Assembly (NCBI GenBank): GCA_903851465.1
Contig: CAINOI010000062.1
Location: forward strand, 1 to 64,000
Direction: 5' to 3'
Source: an uncultured Bacteroidota bacterium
GTDB lineage: Bacteria > Bacteroidota > Bacteroidia > Chitinophagales > Chitinophagaceae
DNA length: 64,000 nucleotides
Position numbers and translations under genes: made by a program. Each line of letters opens with the position of its first letter. Within the stretch, counting starts at the first letter, position 1. A model generated the notes under the pieces. The model was not told where the DNA came from and ran no database searches. It saw only the letters and a list, made by a program, of their open reading frames with translations. Shown here piece after piece: positions 22,824 through 32,397 of the stretch.

Positions 22824-25800
22824 TTATCCACCAATAATTGGAATAGCCAATTGATGTACTGTATCATTTAATTTTTTAACGCCTGTTTTCTTCAGCGTAT
22901 CAAGCTTATTGAATTCAGCATCTACTTGTCCTTTTAACAATTCATACACTGCTTGTACTTGTTGTGTTGGAGCTATGTAGCCTGATGCTGCAGATTCAAA
23001 TACACCAGCAATTTTGTCGTCTAAGCGAATAGGGAAATTTAATACATCCTGTCCGCTCTTTGCTTTTGTTTGATGCAATGCTTCTTCGATTGAAGTTAAG
23101 CTAGCCAACACTTCCTTTGCTTGTTTTTGGAAGGAAGAATCTTTTGTTTTCTTCTGAAGCATATTAATTTGTGTACGCAATTCTTTGATGCTCTTTAGAT
23201 TTTTCATAATGTCACTGAAAGTGCCAGCTACTTTTAACAAGAATTGTTCTTGTGCTTTTAAATCTGCATCTGATACTTTATAATTTGGATCAGCCACAAT
23301 TGTAAATGGCATTTCGCTCACTGTTTGATCAATAGTCACTTTTGCAGTGTATTTACCTGGAGCAGCCAAAACAGGGCTCGTAGAACCATTCCAAAGAATC
23401 AAACCAGGCTCTGGTTTTTCAGCTTCTTTATGGTAGATATTCCAAACAAAACTTTGTAACCCAGCCTCAGTGCTTGGTCCACCTGGTTCAGAATGATTAA
23501 TTGTTTTAATCACTTTTTTCTGATCATCTAAAATACTAATCATGACTCTAGTAGAATCAGATTCAGATCCATATGCTTTCCAATATTTGATCACCACGCC
23601 TTTAGCAGGATTCATGCCTACATTCCCTGGCATACTTACAGATACACCACGTCCTCTTCTACCACCCATTTGTGGAGGTACACGATAAGTATTAGCAATA
23701 GGGAATACTTGACTTGCAGTAGGCGCAGGTTGGAAGTTTTCGACAAATGATAAGTCATCTAAAATATAAATACTTCTTCCTTGTGTTCCCACAATCAAGT
23801 TTTGATCTTTGATCAATAAATCAGTGATTGGTGTTACAGGAAGATCTAATTGGAAACGCTCCCAAGAGGCACCATCATTGATAGATAAATACAATCCATA
23901 CTCAGTCCCAGCAAATAAGACACCTGCTTTTCTTGGACTTGCAACAATTGCTCTTGTAAAGTGCATTGGATCTATTCCATTCGTGATTTTTGTCCATGTA
24001 GCACCATAGTCTGTCGTTTTGTAGATATAAGGTGCAAAGTCATCTAATTTATACCTTGTTCCAGCAAAATAAGCAGTTCCTTTTCTGATTGGATCTACTT
24101 CTACTCTATTCCACATCATCCATTTTGGCGCATCTTTTGGTGTTACATTTGCCCATGTTTTACCACCATCTTTACTTATACTAATCACACCATCATCACT
24201 ACCTGTCCATAATAAATCTTTTTCAACTGGTGATTCAGCCGCAGTGAAAATGGTACAATAATATTCTACACTCGTGTTGTCTTGTGTAATTGGTCCACCA
24301 GAACTTTTTTGTTTTGTCTTGTCGTCCGTCGTTAAATCTGGAGATAACATAGCCCAGCTTGCACCTTCATTTTCAGTAGAAAATAAATGGTTACCTGCTG
24401 TGTATAATTTTTTAGGATTATGTGGGGAGAAGAAGATTGGATGATTCCATTGGAAACGATATTTCATCGCTTCTGCACCCGCACCCATTGGATTATCAGG
24501 CCACACGTTGATTGTTCTATTTTCGCCTGTTTTATGGTCATATCTTGTGATTAAGCCGCCATAAGATCCACCATACACAATATCACTATTCAATGGATCA
24601 GCAACAATATAGCCACTCTCACCACCTGCAGTAACATCAAAATCGCTTTCGCCAATGAATGCACCATAAGTGCTTGACTTAATTCTGAATGCCGAATTAT
24701 CTTGTTGCGCAGCTAAAATGCGGTAAGGGAAACTATTATCAGTACTCAAACGATACACTTGTACAGTTGGCTGATTCATTAAACTACTCCAGTTTCTTCC
24801 TGCATCCATACTCACTTGTGCACCACCGTCGTCTGATACAATCATTCTTTTTCCATTCTTAGGATCTATCCATAAATCATGGTGATCACCATGTGGTGTT
24901 CTTAAAGAAGTAAAGTTTTTACCACCATCGGAAGACACCATAAAGTTTACATTAGGACAGTATACTTTATTTTCGTCTGCTGGATCAACAAATACTTTGG
25001 TATAATACCAAGCGCGTTGACGAATATTATTATCACTACTTGCTAATTCCCAAGATTTTCCTGCATCGTTTGAAACATACAATCCACCATTCGCATTTTC
25101 AATCAATGCATACAATTTATCGGTATTTGATTTTGCCACTGCAACACCTACGATACCCCAAACACCTTTAGGTAATCCTTTATTGTTTTTAATAGATTCC
25201 CATGTATTTCCACCGTCTGTACTTTTATACATACCAGAGCCTGCACCACCACTTTCTAAACTATAAGGCGTACGAATCAATTCCCAAGTACCAGCATACA
25301 TAATATCTGGGTTACTTGGATCAATGATTAAATCACTCGCACCAGTTTGTGGATTCACATACAATACTTTTTTCCAGGTAGCGCCTCCATCTAAACTTTT
25401 GTACACGCCTCTGTTTTCATTTGGTCCAAATAAATGACCCATCACAGCAGCCCAAACTATGTCTGGATTTTTTGGATGCACAATCAAACGCACAATATGA
25501 CGAGCTTCTTTTAAGCCAATGTTCTTCCATGTCTTACCATCATCTGTTGACTTCCACATACCCTCTAAACCTTCGCTTACATTACCGCGCATAGAGTTCT
25601 CTCCTTCGCCTACATAAACGATAGATTCATTCGATGGCGCTATTGCAATGGCACCAATCGTCCCACCAAAATAACCATCAGAAATATTTTTCCAGTTATT
25701 ACCCGCATCGGTTGTTTTCCAAACGCCTCCGCCAGTTGCACCCATATAAAAAGTATTTACATCAGCATAGGAGCCAACACCAGCTGCAGCGCGACCGCCT

Positions 25801-25961
25801 CTGAACGGGCCCACGAGTCTAAAACTTTGTGCTTTAATAATTGGGTCTTGGGTCAATTCAACTGCCTTGATTGGCTCCGTTGATTTTTTCTTTTGCGCTT
25901 GGGTAGGACTTACTGAAAGCAGTCCAACCAATGCTACAAATACAAAAAGTATTTTTTTCAT
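22824..25961 (-). CDS. Exported BNR/Asp-box repeat protein, VPS10/sortilin-like (copy 1)
   Basis: A 1045-residue protein with signal peptide MKKILFVFVALVGLLSVSPTQAQ. The body is a long beta-propeller region with many Asp-box motifs (S/T-x-D-x-G-x-x-W), for example TTDAGNNWKN, STDDGKTWKN, SLDGGATWKK, SNDAGKSWEL, SKDGGKTWAN and TTDYGATWTK. These correspond to sortilin/VPS10-type and exo-sialidase-like repeats. The last 250 residues are non-propeller: a beta domain (EMPFTIVADPNYK) and a helical tail. No sialidase catalytic Arg/Tyr set was recognised, so no enzymatic activity is assigned. It is paralogous to the gene upstream, has the same orientation and lies 74 bp away. Such proteins are abundant in Bacteroidota envelopes; their function is unknown. 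Confidence 0.88.
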   Translation of the reverse strand: MKKILFVFVALVGLLSVSPTQAQKKKSTEPIKAVELTQDPIIKAQSFRLVGPFRGGRAAAGVGSYADVNTFYMGATGGGVWKTTDAGNNWKNISDGYFGGTIGAIAIAPSNESIVYVGEGENSMRGNVSEGLEGMWKSTDDGKTWKNIGLKEARHIVRLIVHPKNPDIVWAAVMGHLFGPNENRGVYKSLDGGATWKKVLYVNPQTGASDLIIDPSNPDIMYAGTWELIRTPYSLESGGAGSGMYKSTDGGNTWESIKNNKGLPKGVWGIVGVAVAKSNTDKLYALIENANGGLYVSNDAGKSWELASSDNNIRQRAWYYTKVFVDPADENKVYCPNVNFMVSSDGGKNFTSLRTPHGDHHDLWIDPKNGKRMIVSDDGGAQVSMDAGRNWSSLMNQPTVQVYRLSTDNSFPYRILAAQQDNSAFRIKSSTYGAFIGESDFDVTAGGESGYIVADPLNSDIVYGGSYGGLITRYDHKTGENRTINVWPDNPMGAGAEAMKYRFQWNHPIFFSPHNPKKLYTAGNHLFSTENEGASWAMLSPDLTTDDKTKQKSSGGPITQDNTSVEYYCTIFTAAESPVEKDLLWTGSDDGVISISKDGGKTWANVTPKDAPKWMMWNRVEVDPIRKGTAYFAGTRYKLDDFAPYIYKTTDYGATWTKITNGIDPMHFTRAIVASPRKAGVLFAGTEYGLYLSINDGASWERFQLDLPVTPITDLLIKDQNLIVGTQGRSIYILDDLSFVENFQPAPTASQVFPIANTYRVPPQMGGRRGRGVSVSMPGNVGMNPAKGVVIKYWKAYGSESDSTRVMISILDDQKKVIKTINHSEPGGPSTEAGLQSFVWNIYHKEAEKPEPGLILWNGSTSPVLAAPGKYTAKVTIDQTVSEMPFTIVADPNYKVSDADLKAQEQFLLKVAGTFSDIMKNLKSIKELRTQINMLQKKTKDSSFQKQAKEVLASLTSIEEALHQTKAKSGQDVLNFPIRLDDKIAGVFESAASGYIAPTQQVQAVYELLKGQVDAEFNKLDTLKKTGVKKLNDTVHQLAIPIIGG

Positions 25962-26006
25962 AATTGAAATTTATAATGAATAATCCTTGTTTAAATAGTT
26001 AAAATA

Positions 26007-26028
26007 ACGAGCCCTCCGATTGGAGGGC
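26007..26028 (-). terminator. Hairpin terminator after BNR copy 2
   Basis: AGCCCTCC pairs with GGAGGGCT around a GATT loop. On the minus strand it is followed by CGTTATTTTAAC, a modest T-rich tail. It sits 8 bp past the stop of the upstream BNR gene and could limit read-through into copy 1. Confidence 0.7.
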
Positions 26029-26035
26029 TTCGTCT

Positions 26036-29000
26036 TTATTTAATAGCTTCTACTTCTTTGAATTTCTTGATTGGTGTTGCTTCTACTAATTTTCTGAAGT
26101 CTGCCCAGTCTTTAGCAAAGAATGCATTCACTTTTGTAACAACATCATCAGCTGCCACTTTCGCTTCAGCAATAGCACGATCTTCTTGCGCACCTGGCAG
26201 AGAAGTCTTACCCATCACAAGCATACTTGCATTTCGAATAATACCTATTGGTGTAATAGTTGGCACGGTACCATAACCTTGCTTCTCTTGCTTTTTGCCC
26301 ACCATCATTTCTTTTAAGTTTTTCACTTTTTCAGTTACGACTTTGTGCACTTTATTTAAGCTGTCCACACCTTTATCTTTTTTATCTTTCCACTCAGCTT
26401 TCAATTGTGTTAAAATTAAATCTGCATCATCTAATTGGTCTTGTGCTGCATTGTATTTATCTGCAACCAATTGCAATTGATTTAATAATTGATCTTGCGC
26501 AAGTACCACTTCGTTTCTGCTAGGTATTCTTGGATCATCGGCCACTTCAACCATCGCTGAATCTTTCCAATTACCAGCAGTAACAACTACTTTGTATTTA
26601 CCAGGCAATACATCTCTACCAGTGAACTCTCTATCTTCTGAAGGACTTGCATCAGCTGCACCCTCTGCCATTCTTCTTCCAAATCCACCGCCACCAGTTT
26701 TTGGTGCACCAGCGCCTCTTTTTCCTTTTTGTTCAAAACCCCAATAGCTTCTATTTAAACCTGATGAATCTAATTTAACATTCAAATTTCTAATCACATT
26801 ATCCATTGCATCTTTAATTTGCACTTTTGCTTTTTTCACAGTATCTGTTGAGTAAATTGAAATTGGCATGCCTGTTGGCTTATTTGGTGCATCCCACATA
26901 CCCCATGTACTCCACTCATAAGGTGAATTCTTGATAGATAAATTGATTGCTGTTGGAGGGACACTCATAAAGAATTTAGCAGTTTGTGCTTTTGCTAATT
27001 TTCTTAAAGGTCTGATATCATCTAATATCCATAAACTTCTTCCAAATGTAGCGATGGCTAAATCTGCTTCTCTGTCTTGAATGGCAAAATCATAAGTTGA
27101 TACAGATGGATATCCGTTTTTCCATTGCTGGAATTGAACACCATTGTCTAAACTCATGTACATGCCTTGTTCTGTTCCAACAAAAATTAAATTTGGTTCA
27201 GTTGGATCTTGCAATACAGTTAATGCATAACCTGTGACTTTCTTTTCATCCACCATTCTATTCCAAGTTTTACCAGCATCCATAGATCTAAAAATATAAG
27301 GTGCAAAATCACCTTGTCTATAATTATTTACCACTACAAATACTTCATTTGCATTGTAGGCAGATGTTCTAATTTGAGGGATCCAAGCACCTTTAGGTAA
27401 ACCAGTAATATTGGCTGTTACATCTGTCCAAGTTGACCCACCATTGGTTGTCATTTGAACTTTACCATCGTCTGTACCAATATAGATTAACCCTTTTTGT
27501 ACCGCACTTGGTGCAATACAAATAATGGTACAAAAGTTCTCGGCACCAGTGATGTCAATACTTAATCCACCATTGTCTCTTTGGTCAATTTTAGCGCTAT
27601 CGTTGGTTGTTAAATCTGGAGAAATAATATCCCATGCAGCCCCTTTATTGCTACTCTTATGTAAAAATTGAGAACCGAAATAAATTGTTTTCTTATCAAA
27701 AGGATCTTGTGCAATCGCAGCATTCCAGTTAAAACGTAATAATGTTTTTGCATCTGGAGCTGGTGGTTTGATGGAAGAAGATTGTCCTGTTACAGTGTTG
27801 TATCTTCCTACGCTACCACCTTGACTCATTGCATACACCCAATTCGCATCTTCTGCATCAGGCATTGCATCAAATCCATCTCCACCCCATAAATTATCCC
27901 AATCAAAATTACGAATACCACCTTGCGTAGTAGTATAGGCAGGGCCTCTCCAAGAACCATTGTCTTGCATACCTCCCATTACATGATAAGGAATTTCATT
28001 ATCTACATTCACATGGTAAAATTGTCCTACAGGAATTTTTTCATCAAACATCCAAGTTTTTCCACCATCACGGGTGATACCTATACCACCATCATTTCCG
28101 TCAATGATGTATTTATTATCGGTTGGATGAATCCAAAATGCATGGTGATCTGGATGGATGCCACTGTAAGGAATAATGGTTTCAAAATTCTTTCCACCAT
28201 CAATACTTTTTTGAACTGTTTGACTGATATACCATAATGTATTTTCATTCAATGGATCGCTTATAATATCTTGAAAATAGAAAGGACGATTGTCAACAAT
28301 TGCTTTTTGTCCGTTCACTAATTTCCAAGAGTAGCCACCATCTTCACTCTTATATAATCCACTTTTCTTTGACTCTACCAATGCATAGACCACATTTGGA
28401 TTTGAACGGCTAATCGTAATACCTACACGGCCTAAATCGCCATCAGGTAATCCATGTTCTTTTCCTAATTTGGTGAAATTTTTACCACCATCAATCGTCA
28501 TGTATAATCCACTTCCCTTTCCACCACTTTCTAAATGATATGGATTACGGTAGTGGTGCCACATCGCAACAAATAATTTATTAGGATTAGATGGATCCAT
28601 GATCATATCACCAGGACCAGATGTGTCATTGGTGAATAAAATTTGATTCCATGTATCTCCTCCATCTGTTGTTTTGTATACACCTCTATTTTTACTTTGA
28701 CCATAAGGATTACCAATCGCACCAGCATACACTGTGTTAGGATTAGTTGGATCAATGATGACTCTATGGATATTTCTAGTTAACTCTAAACCCATGCGCT
28801 TCCAAGTTCTACCTGCATCCATTGTTTTATAGATACCTTCTCCGATACTGATTGAGTTTCTTGGATTACCTTCTCCAGTTCCTACCCAAACAACGCTTGG
28901 GTTAGATTGCTGTATAGCTAATGCACCAATATTTAAAATAGGTTGTTCGTCAAAAACTGGCGTCCAACTCACACCTGCATTGCTTGTTTTCCAAACACCG

Positions 29001-29245
29001 CCCGATGCAGCGCCAATCCAGATATTATTTGGATTCGCTACTTCAGCATCAATGGTCGTAACACGTCCACTCATACTTGCTGGTCCAATATTTCTTGGCT
29101 TCCAATCTTTAAATACTTTATTGATGTCTACTTTTTCTGTAGTCGCTACTGGAGCAGCTGCTGCTTTCTTTACTTTTTGCGCACTTGCTTGACTCATTGT
29201 CAAAACAGATGCCAAAAGCATAGAACCAAGGGTAATAATACGCAT
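26036..29245 (-). CDS. Exported BNR/Asp-box repeat protein, VPS10/sortilin-like (copy 2)
   Basis: A 1069-residue paralogue of the following gene. It has a signal peptide (MRIITLGSMLLASVLTMSQASAQ), then propeller repeats from about residue 45 to 760: NIGPASMSGRVTTID, TSNAGVSWTP, TMDAGRTWKR, TTDGGDTWNQ, TIDGGKNFTK, TRDGGKTWMF, SMDAGKTWNR. A Gly/Arg-rich stretch (KRGAGAPKTGGGGFGRRM) and the beta segment GKYKVVVTAGNWKDSAMVEV precede a helical C-terminal tail. The two paralogues share the order signal, propeller, beta segment and helical tail, indicating an old tandem duplication. It is probably periplasmic or surface exposed. No enzymatic residues are recognised; protein binding or folding roles are speculation. 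Confidence 0.88.
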   Translation of the reverse strand: MRIITLGSMLLASVLTMSQASAQKVKKAAAAPVATTEKVDINKVFKDWKPRNIGPASMSGRVTTIDAEVANPNNIWIGAASGGVWKTSNAGVSWTPVFDEQPILNIGALAIQQSNPSVVWVGTGEGNPRNSISIGEGIYKTMDAGRTWKRMGLELTRNIHRVIIDPTNPNTVYAGAIGNPYGQSKNRGVYKTTDGGDTWNQILFTNDTSGPGDMIMDPSNPNKLFVAMWHHYRNPYHLESGGKGSGLYMTIDGGKNFTKLGKEHGLPDGDLGRVGITISRSNPNVVYALVESKKSGLYKSEDGGYSWKLVNGQKAIVDNRPFYFQDIISDPLNENTLWYISQTVQKSIDGGKNFETIIPYSGIHPDHHAFWIHPTDNKYIIDGNDGGIGITRDGGKTWMFDEKIPVGQFYHVNVDNEIPYHVMGGMQDNGSWRGPAYTTTQGGIRNFDWDNLWGGDGFDAMPDAEDANWVYAMSQGGSVGRYNTVTGQSSSIKPPAPDAKTLLRFNWNAAIAQDPFDKKTIYFGSQFLHKSSNKGAAWDIISPDLTTNDSAKIDQRDNGGLSIDITGAENFCTIICIAPSAVQKGLIYIGTDDGKVQMTTNGGSTWTDVTANITGLPKGAWIPQIRTSAYNANEVFVVVNNYRQGDFAPYIFRSMDAGKTWNRMVDEKKVTGYALTVLQDPTEPNLIFVGTEQGMYMSLDNGVQFQQWKNGYPSVSTYDFAIQDREADLAIATFGRSLWILDDIRPLRKLAKAQTAKFFMSVPPTAINLSIKNSPYEWSTWGMWDAPNKPTGMPISIYSTDTVKKAKVQIKDAMDNVIRNLNVKLDSSGLNRSYWGFEQKGKRGAGAPKTGGGGFGRRMAEGAADASPSEDREFTGRDVLPGKYKVVVTAGNWKDSAMVEVADDPRIPSRNEVVLAQDQLLNQLQLVADKYNAAQDQLDDADLILTQLKAEWKDKKDKGVDSLNKVHKVVTEKVKNLKEMMVGKKQEKQGYGTVPTITPIGIIRNASMLVMGKTSLPGAQEDRAIAEAKVAADDVVTKVNAFFAKDWADFRKLVEATPIKKFKEVEAIK

Positions 29246-29331
29246 ATGAACTTTATTTTCTTTTTAAAATAATGAAGTTCTAAGCTATTGAATTTTACCC
29301 AAAAATCAATAAAAAATGGATGAACGTTATT

Positions 29332-30507
29332 TTAGAGTTTTTCTATGATGCCGGCCACCCCCTGGCCTCCACCCACACAGGCTGTAACAATGCCAAAACG
29401 CTTATTTAAGCGCTCTAAGTCATTGATTATCTGTACAGTTAACTTGGATCCAGTGCAACCCAAAGGATGACCTAAAGCAATTGCACCGCCATTGATATTG
29501 ACTTTAGCTTGGTCTAATCCTAACGTTCTTATGACAGCTAAGGCCTGAGAAGCAAAAGCTTCATTGAGTTCAAAAAGGTCTATTTGGTCTAAGGTCATGC
29601 CTGCTTGCTTCAATACTTTTGGCACAGCTTCAATAGGTCCAATCCCCATGATTCTTGGATGCACCCCAGCCACTGCGCAGTTCACCAATCTTCCTATTGG
29701 CTTAAGTCCTAAAGATTGCATTAAACGATCACTCATCACCACCACAAAACTTGCACCGTCACTTGTCTGTGAGGAGTTGCCCGCTGTCACGCTTCCTTTC
29801 ACTGCAAAAGCTGGTTTTAATTTTGCTAAAGCCTCTAAAGTCGTGTCTGCACGAACACCTTCATCTGTGTCCACTGTAAAGTTGCGTGTAGCTTTTTTAT
29901 TGTTTTCGTTGATATAAGTTTCTGAAATTTCAATTGGCAAGATGCCTTTTTTGAAATAACCATTGTCAATAGCTTGTTTCGCTTTTTGATGAGAAGCCAA
30001 TGCAAATGCATCTTGATCTTCTCTACTAACAATGTATTCATTGGCCACCGCTTCGGCAGTTAAACCCATCGATAAATAATAATCTGGTTCGTCTTTTGCA
30101 ATGGAATAAGCGGGCACTGTTTTCCAACCTGCAGTAGGCACCATTGACATCGATTCTGTACCTCCTGCAATGATGCAATCTGCCATACCTGTTCTGATTT
30201 TTGCAGTTGCCATCGCGATACTTTCTAGCCCGCTTGCACAATAGCGATTGATGGTGATACCAGGCACTTCTATTCCCAACGCTTTTGCTGCAATGATTCT
30301 TCCAAATTGCAAACCCTGTTCTGCTTCGGGCACTGCATTGCCCACAATTACATCGTCAATTAATTTGTATTCTAAGGATGGCAAGGATTTCATTAAGCCC
30401 TGAATGAGTTCAATGGCTAATTCGTCGGAACGCATAAAACGGAACCCCCCTTTTTTACTTTTAGTCACTGCTGTTCTAAAACCCGCTACGATATAAGCTT
30501 CTTGCAT
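29332..30507 (-). CDS. Thiolase family acetyl-CoA acyltransferase
   Basis: A 391-residue thiolase. I start at ATG 30507 (MQEAYIVAGFRTAV), the normal thiolase N-terminus; the 20-residue longer track form lacks family support. Catalytic residues: C90 (NRYCASGLESIAMA), NEAFA, H347 (GHPLGCTGS) and C377 (TACVGGGQG). The sequence is closer to FadA/FadI-type 3-ketoacyl-CoA thiolase (beta-oxidation) than to biosynthetic acetoacetyl-CoA thiolase, but no fadB-like gene is adjacent, so the direction is inferred. It is divergent from pyrD and monocistronic in this window. Confidence 0.93.
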   Translation of the reverse strand: MQEAYIVAGFRTAVTKSKKGGFRFMRSDELAIELIQGLMKSLPSLEYKLIDDVIVGNAVPEAEQGLQFGRIIAAKALGIEVPGITINRYCASGLESIAMATAKIRTGMADCIIAGGTESMSMVPTAGWKTVPAYSIAKDEPDYYLSMGLTAEAVANEYIVSREDQDAFALASHQKAKQAIDNGYFKKGILPIEISETYINENNKKATRNFTVDTDEGVRADTTLEALAKLKPAFAVKGSVTAGNSSQTSDGASFVVVMSDRLMQSLGLKPIGRLVNCAVAGVHPRIMGIGPIEAVPKVLKQAGMTLDQIDLFELNEAFASQALAVIRTLGLDQAKVNINGGAIALGHPLGCTGSKLTVQIINDLERLNKRFGIVTACVGGGQGVAGIIEKL

Positions 30508-30582
30508 AAAAAAGTCTTTAATTGATGCCATAAATGTAGGCTTTTTTATAAACAGTTGTTTATGCAACTAAATATTTCATTG

Positions 30583-30590
30583 TAAATTTG
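30583..30590 (+). promoter_or_regulatory. -7-like box 4 nt before pyrD
   Basis: TAAATTTG matches TAnnTTTG and is followed by AGGC and ATG. A possible -33 (TTG at 24 bp, or TTT at 21 bp) lies upstream. Use of this box would give a leaderless or nearly leaderless mRNA. Confidence 0.45.
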
Positions 30591-30594
30591 AGGC

Positions 30595-31629
30595 ATGATC
30601 TATCCAATAATCAGAAACACCCTGTTTTTACTCCCTCCTGAAACAGCACACGAGGTCTCCATGAAGGGTTTAGACTTAGCAGCTGCATTACCTGTATTCA
30701 ATACATTATTGCGAAACCATTTTAATGTACAAGACGGAAGTTTATCTAAGACTGTTTTTGGTTTGCATTTTCCCAACCCTGTGGGACTTGGTGCGGGATT
30801 TGATAAGAACGCTTCACATTTAGATGCATTGGAACTCTTAGGTTTTGGATTTGTTGAAATTGGCACTGTGACGCCTAAACCACAAGCTGGTAATGCCAAG
30901 CCTAGATTATTTAGACTCACAGATCAACAAGCTTTAATTAATCGCATGGGATTTAACAACGACGGTGTAGAAGCCATTGCAAAAAGATTAAAAGAAAGAA
31001 AATCAAACAGCCAATCCAAATTAATTATTGGCGGTAATATTGGGAAAAATAAAGTCACCGAAAACCAAGATGCATGGAAAGATTATTGCACCAATTTTTC
31101 AGGACTAGAAGAAGTAGTAGATTATTTTGTGGTGAATGTAAGTTCTCCTAATACACCCGGTCTTCGTGAACTACAAGAAAAAGAAGCCTTGAGAAAAATA
31201 TTTTCTGAACTACAACTGATCAATCAACATAACAAACCTATTCTATTAAAAATAGCACCAGATTTAGAAAAAAGTGCATTGGACGATATCATTGCATTGA
31301 CTTCGGAAGTAAAGATTGACGGATTGGTATCAAGTAATACCACATTGGATCGTAGCCTGTTGAATCCTAAGAATACAGCACTTGCAAATGCTATAGGTGC
31401 GGGCGGGTTGAGTGGACAACCATTACTTACAAAATCGAACCAAGTATTAGATTATCTATACAAAGGCATTGGTGAAAGACTACCGATCATTGCAAGTGGT
31501 GGAATTTTTAAACCAGCAGATGCAAAAGCAAAATTGGATGCAGGTGCAAGTTTAGTGCAAGTATGGACTGGCTTTATTTATGAAGGTCCTGCGATTGTAA
31601 AAAATATATTGGAAGCGCTCAAAAAATAA
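30595..31629 (+). CDS. pyrD: Dihydroorotate dehydrogenase (quinone), class 2
   Basis: A 344-residue FMN enzyme that oxidises dihydroorotate with quinone as acceptor at the inner face of the membrane. The N-terminal amphipathic extension (MIYPIIRNTLFLLPPETAHEVSMKGL) is the class 2 membrane-binding helix pair. Then come NPVGLGAGFDKNA, GFGFVEIGTVTPKPQ, the catalytic-serine segment VVNVSSPNTPGLRELQ, LLKIAPDL, SSNTTLDR, GGLSGQPL and IIASGGIF. Menaquinone is the probable acceptor. It is followed 10 bp later by the metallo-hydrolase gene. Confidence 0.96.
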   Translation: MIYPIIRNTLFLLPPETAHEVSMKGLDLAAALPVFNTLLRNHFNVQDGSLSKTVFGLHFPNPVGLGAGFDKNASHLDALELLGFGFVEIGTVTPKPQAGNAKPRLFRLTDQQALINRMGFNNDGVEAIAKRLKERKSNSQSKLIIGGNIGKNKVTENQDAWKDYCTNFSGLEEVVDYFVVNVSSPNTPGLRELQEKEALRKIFSELQLINQHNKPILLKIAPDLEKSALDDIIALTSEVKIDGLVSSNTTLDRSLLNPKNTALANAIGAGGLSGQPLLTKSNQVLDYLYKGIGERLPIIASGGIFKPADAKAKLDAGASLVQVWTGFIYEGPAIVKNILEALKK

Positions 31630-31639
31630 AATTTATTTC

Positions 31640-32293
31640 ATGTTGACGATACACAGTTTTTGTTTCAATGCATTTCAGGAAAATACTTATGTCCTATACA
31701 ATTCCGAAAAAGAAGCCATCATTATTGACCCAGGTTGTTATTTAAAACATGAGCAAGCGCAACTAGCGAACTTCATTAGTGAAAAAAATTTAACACCAAC
31801 CTTGCTACTCAATACGCATTGTCATTTAGACCATGTGTTTGGTAATAATTTTGTAAGTGAGACTTATGGATTAACTGCTTTGTTTCATCAGAAAGAACAA
31901 GCAGTCATTGACCGCTTACCCGAAGGTGGTGCAAGATGGGGTGTGCCTACTGAAGCATACAAAGGAAAAGTCCAATACATACAACAGGATGAATTGATCC
32001 ATTTTGGAAAAGATGTGTTCAAGGTATTAGAGACACCGGGGCATTCTCCAGGTAGTGTATGTTTTTACCATGAAACACAAGATTTTTTGATAGGCGGAGA
32101 TTTGATTTTTAAAGATGGTGTTGGAAGAACCGATTTGCCAGGAAGCAATCCATTAGATTTAATCAAAAGTATCCAAACGCAGATCTTCCCATTACCCGAT
32201 ACCATGACCATCTATTCGGGCCATGGACCAGAAACCACCTGGGGTAGAGAGAAAAAAGCCAACCCTTATATCTTGCATTTAATGAAGGGCTAA
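31640..32293 (+). CDS. MBL-fold metallo-hydrolase (glyoxalase II-like)
   Basis: A 217-residue metallo-beta-lactamase-fold hydrolase. The metal motif HCHLDHVFG (HxHxDH) is preceded by IIDPGCY. GHSPGSVCFY and GGDLIFKDGVGRTDLPG give further ligands (H, D), and the last histidine is in YSGHGPETTWG. The short length and the GRTDLPG segment match the YcbL/GloB2-like subgroup, whose substrates include thioesters such as S-lactoylglutathione; in a bacillithiol organism a bacillithiol thioester is conceivable but unproven. It is co-directional with pyrD and 10 bp from it. Confidence 0.9.
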   Translation: MLTIHSFCFNAFQENTYVLYNSEKEAIIIDPGCYLKHEQAQLANFISEKNLTPTLLLNTHCHLDHVFGNNFVSETYGLTALFHQKEQAVIDRLPEGGARWGVPTEAYKGKVQYIQQDELIHFGKDVFKVLETPGHSPGSVCFYHETQDFLIGGDLIFKDGVGRTDLPGSNPLDLIKSIQTQIFPLPDTMTIYSGHGPETTWGREKKANPYILHLMKG

Positions 32294-32397
32294 GCGACTT
32301 GCTAAAAGTGTATTATTAAACGGGGTAGTTAACAATTAATTAATACGGCACTATCTTAGTCTTATGCTTATTAAAAGGTATTTTTACAATATACATT

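Noticed and set aside
22824-29245. Sialidase (exo-alpha-sialidase) activity for the BNR proteins
   Set aside because: Asp-boxes are structural repeats; the Arg triad and Tyr/Glu nucleophile set of sialidases was not recognised.
26058-29272. Plus-strand ORFs opposite the BNR genes
   Set aside because: The coding frame on the minus strand is continuous with recognisable repeats; these are antisense shadows.
32294-32397. Possible small RNA or tRNA in the gap before the response regulator
   Set aside because: No cloverleaf, CCA-compatible acceptor stem or stable hairpin was seen; AT-rich with TTAATTAAT only. The other gaps over 75 bp were also checked by eye for tRNA without success.
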